A stretch of DNA of 64,000 nt from JAADJA01 sp963840975. GTDB taxonomy: Bacteria; Bacteroidota; Bacteroidia; Bacteroidales; JAADJA01. The notes under the pieces are model-generated. The model was given only the letters and a program-made list of their open reading frames with translations, made no database searches and was not told the origin of the DNA. The stretch is taken from assembly GCA_963840975.1 (NCBI GenBank), contig CAWJBC010000013.1:5779-69778 (forward strand), given 5' to 3'. A program made the position numbers and the translations under genes. Shown one piece after another: positions 9,197-17,086 of this stretch (the first letter of the stretch is position 1; each line of letters starts with the position of its first letter).

Positions 9197-9595
9197 TTAA
9201 TTGTCTAATGCGCCCTGGTATATCCACTTTGCTATTGAATCAGCTTCAGCTAATGAGGAATACTTGCTGTTGTGCGACCCTGTGGAAGGGTGTGGGTAAG
9301 TATAGATGATGCTGCTTGCCGGATCGAGCGGTGTGACAAGGTTATTATTGATGATACTGTTGTAGGCATTATTTGGCTTCAGGTCGAACTGAAAGGAACC
9401 ATTGTGACAAGCTACACAATTGTCGTTAGAAAAAATAGGTGCAATTTCTGCTGCAAAACTTATGATGCTCACAGTTGTATCATTCGGATCGGGTGGCTTG
9501 GGACCTGCGATTTCAATAAATTCATATTCGCAGGATGCAAGCAACAGGGTAAAAACAAAAATTACCGGGATGTAAAATAAATGTCGTGTTCTCAT
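9197..9595 (-). CDS. Monohaem cytochrome c-like lipoprotein
   Basis: The ATG at 9595 is preferred over the upstream one at 9631, because the upstream one falls in a terminator hairpin and the downstream one gives a clean lipoprotein signal (RTRHLFYIPVIFVFTLLLASC). The 132-residue product has one haem site (CVACHNG) in the setting EIAPIFSNDNCVACHNGSF, typical of planctomycete/Bacteroidota-style small cytochrome c lipoproteins. It ends 25 bp upstream of the DUF5777-like barrel gene, implying an operon and a joint envelope role. Confidence 0.78.
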   Translation of the reverse strand: MRTRHLFYIPVIFVFTLLLASCEYEFIEIAGPKPPDPNDTTVSIISFAAEIAPIFSNDNCVACHNGSFQFDLKPNNAYNSIINNNLVTPLDPASSIIYTYPHPSTGSHNSKYSSLAEADSIAKWIYQGALDN

Positions 9596-9630
9596 TGTTG
9601 TTTTTTTAAATTTTGGTACGAAAATAATCA

Positions 9631-9665
9631 AAAAAAAGGCTTCGATATTACTGAAGCCTTTTTTT
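9631..9665 (-). terminator. Strong rho-independent terminator after the hexahaem lipoprotein gene
   Basis: AAGGCTTC (9636-9643) pairs with GAAGCCTT (9653-9660), flanked by A-run and T-run on both sides, so it could act in both directions. It is 19 bp past the stop of the hexahaem lipoprotein gene and separates that gene from the monohaem lipoprotein gene. Confidence 0.85.
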
Positions 9666-9683
9666 ATGGATTTTTTAGTTATT

Positions 9684-10766
9684 TTATTGCAATGCCTCCA
9701 TTGAGTTTGTTAATAATGCTTTGGCATATTTATAATTATGTACACCAAAACTTCTGTCTTCCTCAATAAATTTAAAGTTGTAGAAAGCGCCAAGCTCATC
9801 AGCATTAAGGTTTGCCGGATTGCTTGAAGAGGCGTTTCCGCCATTGTCGCCTGCAAGGTATCCGGCAGCAGTTGCAATTCCATTAGCTACCAAAAGATCG
9901 TGCATGTGTACGAGCAAGGTATCAATTTCGGCTTGCATTTCTTCTGTTTCAGTTGCAATTCCATCCGGATGACATTCAACACAACCGGTTTGATTCAATG
10001 CACCTTCATAACCAACGTTCATAACGTGTCCGCCAAGTTCAACGCCGAAAGCATCAGCCATGTGGCAGGTAACACAAGCATTTTCAATCCCTGTATGGGG
10101 TGAATTTGTGTAGGTCAGACTACCATCAACCTCATATCCTCCAAAACCACCCAATAAATTTGCCATTGGTCCGTGGTGAGGTCCCCACCTGTAACTGGTA
10201 ATTGTATAAGTATCTGTACTTCCCTCAACAGGCCATGGAGTAGCAATCCTTGACTGGTGACAGTTTGCGCAGAGGTTACCTGTTCCGAAATCTACGGTTA
10301 CAGCTTCTCCGCCGGTATGCCAAAACTCAACCGGATCTGAATAGGTTAAAGCCCAATCAGTTGGGGTATAAGTATCGTGCACATTATGGCAGGTATAACA
10401 ATTCACCGGATTTGGATTGGCAATGGCTTCGGCAGTAACCTGTGTACCATTTGCCATTCTTTCGAGGAAACCCTGGCTGGTGTGACATGGTGCACAATCA
10501 GTTCCATTACGTTCATAATTTCCACCCATAGCATGAATGGAATGCTCCCACTGGTTTATTTTTGCAAATAAGACTTGTGAATTGTCATGACACTGGATAC
10601 ATGTGGCAGTACCATCCGTACCATTAATACCGTCTTCGCCATCAGTACCATTGGTTCCGTTAGCACCTGCGGGTCCAGCCGGACCTTCTTTTGTACATGA
10701 AGCCATAAAAATAGCCGCCATTACCAGCAGCATTCCCATCAAATTGAATAAATTTACTTTTTTCAT
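9684..10766 (-). CDS. Hexahaem cytochrome c lipoprotein with collagen-like linker
   Basis: The ATG at 10766 gives a good lipoprotein signal (MAAIFMASC lipobox), so the ATG at 10799 is rejected. The mature protein begins with a Gly-X-Y repeat (GPAGPAGANGTNGTDGEDG and on, about 9 triplets), followed by six CxxCH sites: CIQCH, CAPCH, CYTCH, CANCH, CVTCH and CVECH. The C-terminal 100 residues lack haem sites. The collagen-like stretch is probably a spacer or trimerising stalk that holds the cytochrome away from the membrane. It is transcribed divergently from a Crp/Fnr regulator and has its own terminator. Likely an outer-membrane or surface electron carrier; side of the membrane unknown. Confidence 0.82.
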   Translation of the reverse strand: MKKVNLFNLMGMLLVMAAIFMASCTKEGPAGPAGANGTNGTDGEDGINGTDGTATCIQCHDNSQVLFAKINQWEHSIHAMGGNYERNGTDCAPCHTSQGFLERMANGTQVTAEAIANPNPVNCYTCHNVHDTYTPTDWALTYSDPVEFWHTGGEAVTVDFGTGNLCANCHQSRIATPWPVEGSTDTYTITSYRWGPHHGPMANLLGGFGGYEVDGSLTYTNSPHTGIENACVTCHMADAFGVELGGHVMNVGYEGALNQTGCVECHPDGIATETEEMQAEIDTLLVHMHDLLVANGIATAAGYLAGDNGGNASSSNPANLNADELGAFYNFKFIEEDRSFGVHNYKYAKALLTNSMEALQ

Positions 10767-10807
10767 ATTATTTTTTTTTAGTGTTATTTCCGGTGACAAT
10801 ATTACTT

Positions 10808-10831
10808 AGATATTTACAAATATGAATATCT
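10808..10831. promoter_or_regulatory. Inverted repeat in the cytochrome/fnr divergent promoter
   Basis: AGATATT (10808-10814) and AATATCT (10825-10831) form a 7-bp perfect inverted repeat with a 10-bp spacer, 42 bp upstream of the hexahaem cytochrome start. The size suits a dimeric regulator, but no known consensus matches. Confidence 0.35.
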
Positions 10832-10882
10832 TTGTGCGATGATAGTTTTGATCATTTTGAATGAGATAATCTTCATTTAATA

Positions 10883-10915
10883 TTGACATTTATCATTTTA
10901 TTTCCGACATTTGTC
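10883..10915. promoter_or_regulatory. FNR-box-like site and adjacent similar repeat
   Basis: TTGACATTTATCAT (10883-10896) matches the FNR consensus TTGATnnnnATCAA at 8 of 10 positions. A second element, GACATTTGTC (10906-10915), repeats the GACATTT half 21 bp downstream. Both lie in the 193-bp spacer between the hexahaem cytochrome gene and the divergent Crp/Fnr gene, so they are candidate operators for either or both. Seen in sequence; binding is inferred. Confidence 0.4.
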
Positions 10916-10959
10916 ACCTTATTTAAAGTTTTCGATATTTTAACCTGAGAGGAAAATAC

Positions 10960-11655
10960 ATGGCTAAGTTTACGAAAGGCTCTCATTGCGCAAGCTGTAA
11001 CCTGAAAATGAATATATTTTGTCACCTGAACGAAGATCAGATTGACATTATTAATAAGGATAGGTTCGAAGTACATTTTCATAAGGGTGAAGTAATATTT
11101 AAACAAGGCGGCCCCCTAACCCACATCGCATGCCTCACCACCGGGCTTGCAAAAATATACATCGAAGGGCAGGAAAAGAAGAATATGATATTAAAAATCC
11201 TTAAACCTACTGAATTGGTAGGTGGTCCAGGCTTTCCTACCGATTACCGGCATCATTTCACCGTTTCCGCCTTAACCGATTCATCAGCCTGCCTGGTTGA
11301 CATCCATGCTTTTGAGCAAATGATAAAGGAGAATTCAGAGTTTGCATTTGGGTTTATCAAATACCTGAACCAAACTACCCTGAAACTGCACGAAAGGTTG
11401 ATGAACCTTACGCACAAGCAAATGCACGGAAGGATTGCCGATACCTTATTATATTTATCGAAAGAGATACATCAATCCACTACCTTCGAAACCACACTCA
11501 CAAGGCAGGACATCGCCGATATGTCAGCCATGACCAAAGAGAGCGCCATAAGGATACTCAAGGAATTGAAGGACGACAAAATCATTGATTTTACAAGCTC
11601 TGAATTTACTATCCTCAACGAACCATCACTTGTTCAGATCAGCATTACCGGTTAG
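10960..11655 (+). CDS. Crp/Fnr-family regulator with FNR-like cysteines
   Basis: A 231-residue regulator: cyclic-nucleotide-binding-like beta roll (about 20-130), dimer helix, and a Crp-type helix-turn-helix (about 170-215; LTRQDIADMSAMTKESAIRI). Cysteines C10, C13 and C21 precede the beta roll and C111 sits in SSACLVDI, the position of C122 in E. coli FNR (SMVCEIP). All four [4Fe-4S] ligand positions of FNR therefore have counterparts, suggesting an oxygen- or NO-sensing Fe-S form. It is transcribed away from the hexahaem cytochrome gene, with FNR-box-like sequence between them, and so probably controls the cytochrome genes. Cluster binding is inferred. Confidence 0.85.
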   Translation: MAKFTKGSHCASCNLKMNIFCHLNEDQIDIINKDRFEVHFHKGEVIFKQGGPLTHIACLTTGLAKIYIEGQEKKNMILKILKPTELVGGPGFPTDYRHHFTVSALTDSSACLVDIHAFEQMIKENSEFAFGFIKYLNQTTLKLHERLMNLTHKQMHGRIADTLLYLSKEIHQSTTFETTLTRQDIADMSAMTKESAIRILKELKDDKIIDFTSSEFTILNEPSLVQISITG

Positions 11656-12013
11656 ATTGATTGACTTCAGGAATTTATTATTTCAAATAAAATTTGTGAC
11701 TAACCGTCCTGGTATACGGTCAGTTGCCGATTTCAAAGCACTGTTATATCAATATACAAATTATGCTGATTAAAAGTATGAATTTTTCGCAACCATTATT
11801 CCGCAAATAATATATATACCATATTAAGCGGTCCCGGCATTTACAGCCCGTCATTAAGTGATTTTGATTTTGTTAATCTTTCGACAGGATTGAACATTCG
11901 TCATTATAGAATGTTTCCTATATATTGCAATGAGTCAGGTATTGTCTGAAATGGATGCAGCAATATACTGCCGATATGGATAATTTCATCTAAATTAACA
12001 AGCAGAAACTATT
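11656..12013. other. Intergenic region with an inverted repeat before the cupin gene
   Basis: About 360 bp with no supported ORF. AACATTC (11893-11899) and GAATGTT (11909-11915) make a 7-bp inverted repeat with a 9-bp spacer, about 100 bp before the cupin start; it may be an operator for that gene. No tRNA or terminator of note is visible. Confidence 0.4.
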
Positions 12014-12400
12014 ATGAAAATTTTAAAAGACGACATTGAAGTAAAAATGCAGATTCCTGGTGCAATTATCCGTCAAAAAACTGATTTTGGTGATGCAACT
12101 GGTTTGGGTAAAATTAGTGGCGAGTATTTCAGTCTATCGGCTGGAGTGGATACTGCCCCTCTTTTTATGGGACTTGAAGGTAATTTATGTCAATGCCCGC
12201 ATTGGGGATACCTGTTAAGTGGTCAACTCACTACCACCGATGCTGAAGGTATTGAGGAAAGTGTTAACGCAAAGGAGCTTTTCTACTGGCCTTCAGGTCA
12301 TAATGTTAAGGTTAATGAAGATGCTGAGATTGTTATGTTTAGCCCCCAGCAGGAGCATACCCATGTAATAAATCATATGATTGATAAAACTAAAGGATAA
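12014..12400 (+). CDS. Cupin-like small protein
   Basis: A 128-residue protein with no signal peptide. Residues about 35-115 carry a cupin-like pattern: CQCPHWGYLLSGQLTTTD (first motif with His and a GYLLSG turn) and ELFYWPSGHNVKVNED (second motif, PxGH). The C-terminal EHTHVINHM stretch adds further histidines. Cupins bind metals or small ligands; the substrate cannot be told. It stands alone between its own 5' spacer and a strong terminator. Confidence 0.6.
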   Translation: MKILKDDIEVKMQIPGAIIRQKTDFGDATGLGKISGEYFSLSAGVDTAPLFMGLEGNLCQCPHWGYLLSGQLTTTDAEGIEESVNAKELFYWPSGHNVKVNEDAEIVMFSPQQEHTHVINHMIDKTKG

Positions 12401-12444
12401 TCCCATAACAAAATTTGAAGGAAGTAGTCTTCCTTACATGATAC

Positions 12445-12476
12445 CAGGAGAACTGTTTTGTTCTCCTGTTTCTTTT
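12445..12476 (+). terminator. Rho-independent terminator of the cupin gene
   Basis: Perfect 9-bp stem CAGGAGAAC (12445-12453) / GTTCTCCTG (12460-12468), 6-nt loop, followed by TTTCTTTT. It is 45 bp downstream of the cupin stop. Confidence 0.85.
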
Positions 12477-12632
12477 AATACAAGCCATGAAATTTATTAG
12501 AATTATAAGTATAACGGGTTGTGCGGTTTAAAAGAAATCTCAAAATTAACCATACTACCCATTAATTGTTAATATTGCTATATGAATGGATTGGTCCTTC
12601 CGTATTAAATAAATTTATCTAACAGGAAATGT

Positions 12633-13445
12633 ATGAATAACACCTCAACAGCCTTTAAAAATAAAAAGATCAGTTACCGGACGAAGGGTAACGGCAAATG
12701 CCTTGTACTGCTGCACGGCTTCCTCGAATCGGCGGAGATATGGGATGCTTTCGCGAAGGAATTGTCAAAAGAGTTCAAAGTCGTTACCGTTGACCTGCCG
12801 GGTCACGGAAACTCAGAGCAAACGGGTGAAGTGCATACCATGCAACTGATGTCGGATGCTGTGAAAGAGGTGCTGGAGCATTTGCAGGTAAAGGAATGCG
12901 TAATGATAGGTCATTCGATGGGAGGATATGTCACCCTGGAATTTGCATCCCGTTATCCCGAATACCTGAAGGGGATCGGACTATTTCATTCTTCGGCTTT
13001 TGCAGATTCGCCCGAAGCCAGGCAAAACCGTGAACGTACCATTGAATTGATAAAACAAGACAGGCAGGGATTTATCAGGAATTTCATACCTGATTTATTC
13101 GCAGTAGCGAACAGGTCAAAATACGACAATGAAATCAACATTTTGAAGGAAAGGGCATCATTGATTCCAAACGCATCTATCATTGCAGCGCTCGAAGGCA
13201 TGAAGGAAAGGAAAGATCATTTGCAAACCCTGTCAGCGATGGATGTACCAGTACTCTTTATTTTGGGTAAAGACGACTCACGCATACCGTTGGAAAAGGT
13301 GATTGACATGGTTACAATCCCAAAACACGCTGATGTTTTGATCATGGGAAATGTGGGACACATGGGTTATATAGAAGCTGAAAATGAAACCCTTGAAAAA
13401 TGCAGGTATTTTGCCCGGACATGCTGGAGCTACAATGCGGTTTAA
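12633..13445 (+). CDS. Alpha/beta hydrolase
   Basis: A 270-residue cytoplasmic protein of the alpha/beta hydrolase fold. Visible are the oxyanion HGF (LLHGFLES), nucleophile elbow GHSMGG (Ser about 95), acid LGKDDSRIP (Asp about 213) and catalytic His in GNVGHMGY (about 240). The family includes esterases, lipases and C-C hydrolases; the substrate is not predictable. The gene is isolated. Its base composition and codon use look like those of its neighbours. Confidence 0.85.
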   Translation: MNNTSTAFKNKKISYRTKGNGKCLVLLHGFLESAEIWDAFAKELSKEFKVVTVDLPGHGNSEQTGEVHTMQLMSDAVKEVLEHLQVKECVMIGHSMGGYVTLEFASRYPEYLKGIGLFHSSAFADSPEARQNRERTIELIKQDRQGFIRNFIPDLFAVANRSKYDNEINILKERASLIPNASIIAALEGMKERKDHLQTLSAMDVPVLFILGKDDSRIPLEKVIDMVTIPKHADVLIMGNVGHMGYIEAENETLEKCRYFARTCWSYNAV

Positions 13446-13677
13446 CAAGATATATTATGTAACATTCAGACCTTTCCTGAATCCTTTAAAGATAATTGCT
13501 ATAACTAATATCCCTTTAAATTGAACTAAACAATAAAGCTAAAAAACCTATGGATAAGAGCTCACATTCATTTCCGGGGGATTAATCAAAATGCTTACAT
13601 AATCTGAGTAATAAAAAGTGTTCAGTAATAAAATATTAAGCCTTTGTTTTGATAACAATTAATTTTGTCAATATAAA
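13446..13677. other. Spacer with no visible feature
   Basis: AT-rich non-coding DNA between the hydrolase gene and the hairpin repeat. No ORF, RNA or terminator could be supported. Confidence 0.4.
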
Positions 13678-13942
13678 GTCTCATAGAGACGAAATTATGG
13701 TAGTAGCAAAACCGACGAATGAAATTCAGCCTCGCAGAGGCGACATTATTAAATAAAGCGAACATCTTTAAAAGACATTTCGGGAGGAGTATTTGAGCAT
13801 TTTAAAATCATTTGAAATTAGTTTTAATGAATCCTGCATTTTTGAATTTTATTAATGATTTGTTCATCAATAATGCCGCCTCTGCGAGGCTCTTAATAAA
13901 GGGGTGTGCTTTCGTTCTACCATAATTTCGCGCCTGCGGCGC
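13678..13942. repeat. REP/BIME-like array of four 5-3-5 hairpin units in inverted pairs
   Basis: Four short hairpins, each followed by a CGA(A/C)ATTAT-like tail, are arranged as two forward then two reverse copies. Unit 1 is GTCTC-ATA-GAGAC (13678-13690) then GAAATTATGG; unit 2 is CCTC-GCA-GAGG (13730-13740) then CGACATTATT; unit 3, reverse, is CCTC-TGC-GAGG (13879-13889) preceded by AATAATGCCG; unit 4, reverse, is GCGCC-TGC-GGCGC (13930-13942) preceded by CCATAATTTC. The whole is a near-perfect 61-bp inverted repeat (13690-13750 with 13869-13930) around a 118-bp AT-rich core. Stems differ in sequence but keep their pairing, as in REP elements spread by RAYT transposases. Confidence 0.65.
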
Positions 13943-14048
13943 TTTCTAAGCCAACACTTACTTTTTAAGTCTTATAAGAACAATGGATATTTTTCAACAA
14001 TTTTTCATCCTCCCCTGCTTTTAACATTGACCCTGAGAGAGTAAATAT

Positions 14049-16217
14049 TTACCTTAACAGCGTTACATTTCCCTTCATCATCACAGGACCTGAATAAAAC
14101 ACATCATCTATCGAAGGTTCAACCCTGATAATCCAGATATAAACTTCCATGGGGCAGGGTTGACTTAAATAATTGCCGTCCCACCCATTGGTAAAATTAT
14201 TGGACTTGAAAACCAACTGCCCGTAGCGATTATAAATCGATAACTCATATTCAAAATCCACATCTTGAGTACATATTGGTAGAAAAACATCATTTACTTC
14301 ATCGTAATTTGGAGAGAATGCAGTAGGAGTGCAGATTTTGAATGACTCCGGGAATATCACAATGGTGTCGGACGATTTGCATCCAAACTCATCTGTTACT
14401 TCCACCCAAAAGGCTCCCGGGTAATCGGCAATATATTCTTCTGAATGGCTGCCATCCTGCCACAAATACGTTTCATATCCATTTCCCGGAAATAATTTTA
14501 TAGTAGTGTTGTAACGGATAGAAGTATCCTGTCCAAGATAGATATAGGGTGGAGGTTGTTTATAAATGGCAACGGTATCCCTGTCGCTTCCGCAAACACC
14601 GGTAACACTGACCCAGTATAATCCTTCTTCTTTTGCAACATAAACCGTATCAGAAAGGAAAGGATCGTCCATCCACCGGCAATATTGATAATTCCCTTCT
14701 GCCTTTAGCAACACTGAGTCTTCCTCACAAATTGTCAGGTCATTTCCCAGGTCAACTTCAGGAAGGGGTTTTATTGTAATAAACTGAATTAACGTATCAC
14801 AATTATTTAGGTAGAATAAAAATAAGGAAACCTTATAATAACCTGCATTGTCGTAAATATGATAAGTATCAAACTCTTCCGAATGGTTATTTGCACCGCT
14901 TTCGGGATCGCCGAAATCCCATAAAACACTTTCGACATTGGTCTTATCATTCAATGACAAAAAAATGCTGTCGCCTACACACTGGTTTTCATGCACGATC
15001 CAATGGTTATTAAAATAACTTTGAATAAAAGTCGGTAAGCCCCATTGGCAGAAATGTTTTGATCCCAAACAAACAGCATTTTCCGTAAAGTCGCAATCAA
15101 AACCGGCAAGAGAGGGATGATTGATGGAAGCAAGATAAATTTTTTGTTTTCGGGCAATATAAATTTTACCATCCGAGGCCATCTGCATGGCACCCCCAAG
15201 GGAATTAGGTTCAGTGAATTCACCTACTATTATCCTTGAATCAGCTATTTCCTGAGCAGATCCTGCTTGCAAATCCCATTGATAAATATAGATTCCGTAT
15301 CGCTCGGATGCATAAAGGAAGTTTGCTTCCTTTGAAAATTCAATTCCATAAGGCTGGTCATTAAGAAACAGGTCTATTGGGTTGGAAATTTCACCGGAAG
15401 TATCGTTAAAGTCAAAAACCTGTATAAGGTTTTCACCCTGGATTACCATTGCGAGCTTTTGACCATCGGGAGATACTTTCATATACCCTTTTCCATTCAA
15501 TTCGTTGCCACCCTGAAACTGACCCACATCGGAAATGACAGGGTTGTCCAGGTTGATGCCCGCAGGAGTGATCAGGTACGACCTGAACCTGCTGCTCTCC
15601 CACTCGTGTCCTATCACCCATACACCATAATCATTTGAATGTTTCACTGATCCGATACGTTCAGTAGTGGGTTCAAAAATCATAATGTTTTTATCGGTGA
15701 CTTCTCCATAACCATTATGAAGTAGCATATCAACTTTTGAATACCGGAAGCCGTCACCCCCTTCCTTGCCTTTTTTCAGATTACTTACCGTAAAGATGTA
15801 ATAGATGTTTGTATCGCCCGGAAGTGGCACAATTACACCTGACTGTGTGGATGAAGGATCACCAAACAAATCTGTTCCATTCACCATAATTTGATGCCCC
15901 TTGTTATATACGGTAATTCCATCAGTATAAAATCTAAGGTTTCCGTATTTATCAGAGATTGTAGCACAACCCTCGCTGGTGACTAATGACCCGGAAATGG
16001 CCTCAGGATAACCATTATGAAATTTAAGCCCGGCATTTTGCCCAAAAAACCAGTAGAGGCCTTCTTTCTGGGCTAAGGAAATAAAACCGGCAAACAGAAA
16101 AACGCATAAACTTAAAATCCTGAATATATTTTTCAGCTGAGCCGCAAATGAAAAGACATCCTGTTTGGAAACGGTTAAAGCTTTGGGATCGAAAAATGTG
16201 ATTTTCAGAACCAACAT
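14049..16217 (-). CDS. T9SS type B secreted protein with PKD-like domain and CHU_C tail
   Basis: A 722-residue protein with a delayed hydrophobic signal segment (about 32-50, LSLCVFLFAGFISLAQ), so the real start may lie downstream of 16217. Residues about 55-400 look like a WD40/beta-propeller-type surface module (repeats around YIFTVSNLKKGKEGGDGFRY, MKVSPDGQKLAMV, ASDGKIYIARK). A PKD-like segment follows (VLWDFGDPESGANNHSEEF), and the end (CTPTAFSPNYDEVNDVFLP to WDGNYLSQPCPMEVYIW) is the gliding-motility/CHU_C sorting domain that directs export by the type IX system. Function beyond a surface protein is unknown. Confidence 0.85.
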   Translation of the reverse strand: MLVLKITFFDPKALTVSKQDVFSFAAQLKNIFRILSLCVFLFAGFISLAQKEGLYWFFGQNAGLKFHNGYPEAISGSLVTSEGCATISDKYGNLRFYTDGITVYNKGHQIMVNGTDLFGDPSSTQSGVIVPLPGDTNIYYIFTVSNLKKGKEGGDGFRYSKVDMLLHNGYGEVTDKNIMIFEPTTERIGSVKHSNDYGVWVIGHEWESSRFRSYLITPAGINLDNPVISDVGQFQGGNELNGKGYMKVSPDGQKLAMVIQGENLIQVFDFNDTSGEISNPIDLFLNDQPYGIEFSKEANFLYASERYGIYIYQWDLQAGSAQEIADSRIIVGEFTEPNSLGGAMQMASDGKIYIARKQKIYLASINHPSLAGFDCDFTENAVCLGSKHFCQWGLPTFIQSYFNNHWIVHENQCVGDSIFLSLNDKTNVESVLWDFGDPESGANNHSEEFDTYHIYDNAGYYKVSLFLFYLNNCDTLIQFITIKPLPEVDLGNDLTICEEDSVLLKAEGNYQYCRWMDDPFLSDTVYVAKEEGLYWVSVTGVCGSDRDTVAIYKQPPPYIYLGQDTSIRYNTTIKLFPGNGYETYLWQDGSHSEEYIADYPGAFWVEVTDEFGCKSSDTIVIFPESFKICTPTAFSPNYDEVNDVFLPICTQDVDFEYELSIYNRYGQLVFKSNNFTNGWDGNYLSQPCPMEVYIWIIRVEPSIDDVFYSGPVMMKGNVTLLR

Positions 16218-16355
16218 GCTGTTAAGGTTTACTTACAATATTATGCCCTAAAAATATATAATTCTGAAATAAATTGCAACAAAAATTAAGTAATCGGCTT
16301 GTTTAAATCAGGGAAAGGCAATTCGGCTAAGTAATAATAAGTCCAAATTATAAAG

Positions 16356-16934
16356 TTACTCATAAAAGTGCATCTCCCTCATATAATCCCAAACCTTTGG
16401 CGGCAGGAGGTAGCGGATATCCTTCTTGTCTTTGATGGCATGTCTGATAAATGTTGAAGAAATTTCCATCAGAGGTGACGGGAATATTTTCACGCCAGGA
16501 TGATGGTCGTACTTACTCTCTGTGTATCCAGGTCGCAAATACACATACAATTGATACAATTCGAGTAAGCGTTCCGGGTTTTTCCATTTATCGAAGGTCG
16601 GCAACTGGTCGGAGCCGGTAAGCAGGATGAACTTTTTGTCGGGGTATTTTTCATCAAGGTAAGTAAGCGTATCAATAGTGTACGAAGGCTTGGGCATTTT
16701 AAACTCGATATCGCTCACCTGGAATCGTACATCATCTTCAACAGCAATCCTTACCATCGCCAGCCGGTGATGATCAGCCAGAAGGGATTTTTTTTCTTTA
16801 AAAGGATTCTGAGGCGAAACCACAAACCACACCTTGTCAATATCCGTAAACTCCACAAACCAGCTTGCAATCACCAGATGTCCGATGTGGATGGGATTGA
16901 ATGAACCGAAGAAGAGACCGATTTTTTGAGACAT
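16356..16934 (-). CDS. nadD: Nicotinate-nucleotide adenylyltransferase
   Basis: A 192-residue cytoplasmic enzyme joining ATP and nicotinate mononucleotide in NAD synthesis. The nucleotidyltransferase signatures are clear: GSFNPIHIGH near residues 10-19 (HxGH) and ISSTFIR near 158 (the SSTxxR motif). Length is typical for NadD. It lies between two secreted-protein genes on the same strand, 53 bp upstream of which a terminator is placed, so it is probably transcribed from its own promoter. Confidence 0.93.
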   Translation of the reverse strand: MSQKIGLFFGSFNPIHIGHLVIASWFVEFTDIDKVWFVVSPQNPFKEKKSLLADHHRLAMVRIAVEDDVRFQVSDIEFKMPKPSYTIDTLTYLDEKYPDKKFILLTGSDQLPTFDKWKNPERLLELYQLYVYLRPGYTESKYDHHPGVKIFPSPLMEISSTFIRHAIKDKKDIRYLLPPKVWDYMREMHFYE

Positions 16935-16990
16935 CTTTATGATAATTCGATGAGCTACAAAAATAAGAAATCTATCTGATCATCCTTCAA

Positions 16991-17024
16991 TAAAAAGCCC
17001 CCATCCTATTGAGTGGAGGTTTTC
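16991..17024 (-). terminator. Rho-independent terminator after the T9SS type A protein gene
   Basis: On the minus strand CCTCCA (from 17019) pairs with TGGGGG (to 16998), followed by CTTTTTATT. It lies about 70 bp past the stop at 17087 and just upstream of nadD. Confidence 0.6.
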
Positions 17025-17086
17025 AAAATATTATAACAATTTACTTTTAGAGGTTAGCCATATTCAATAGCAGGCCATTTTGGCTT

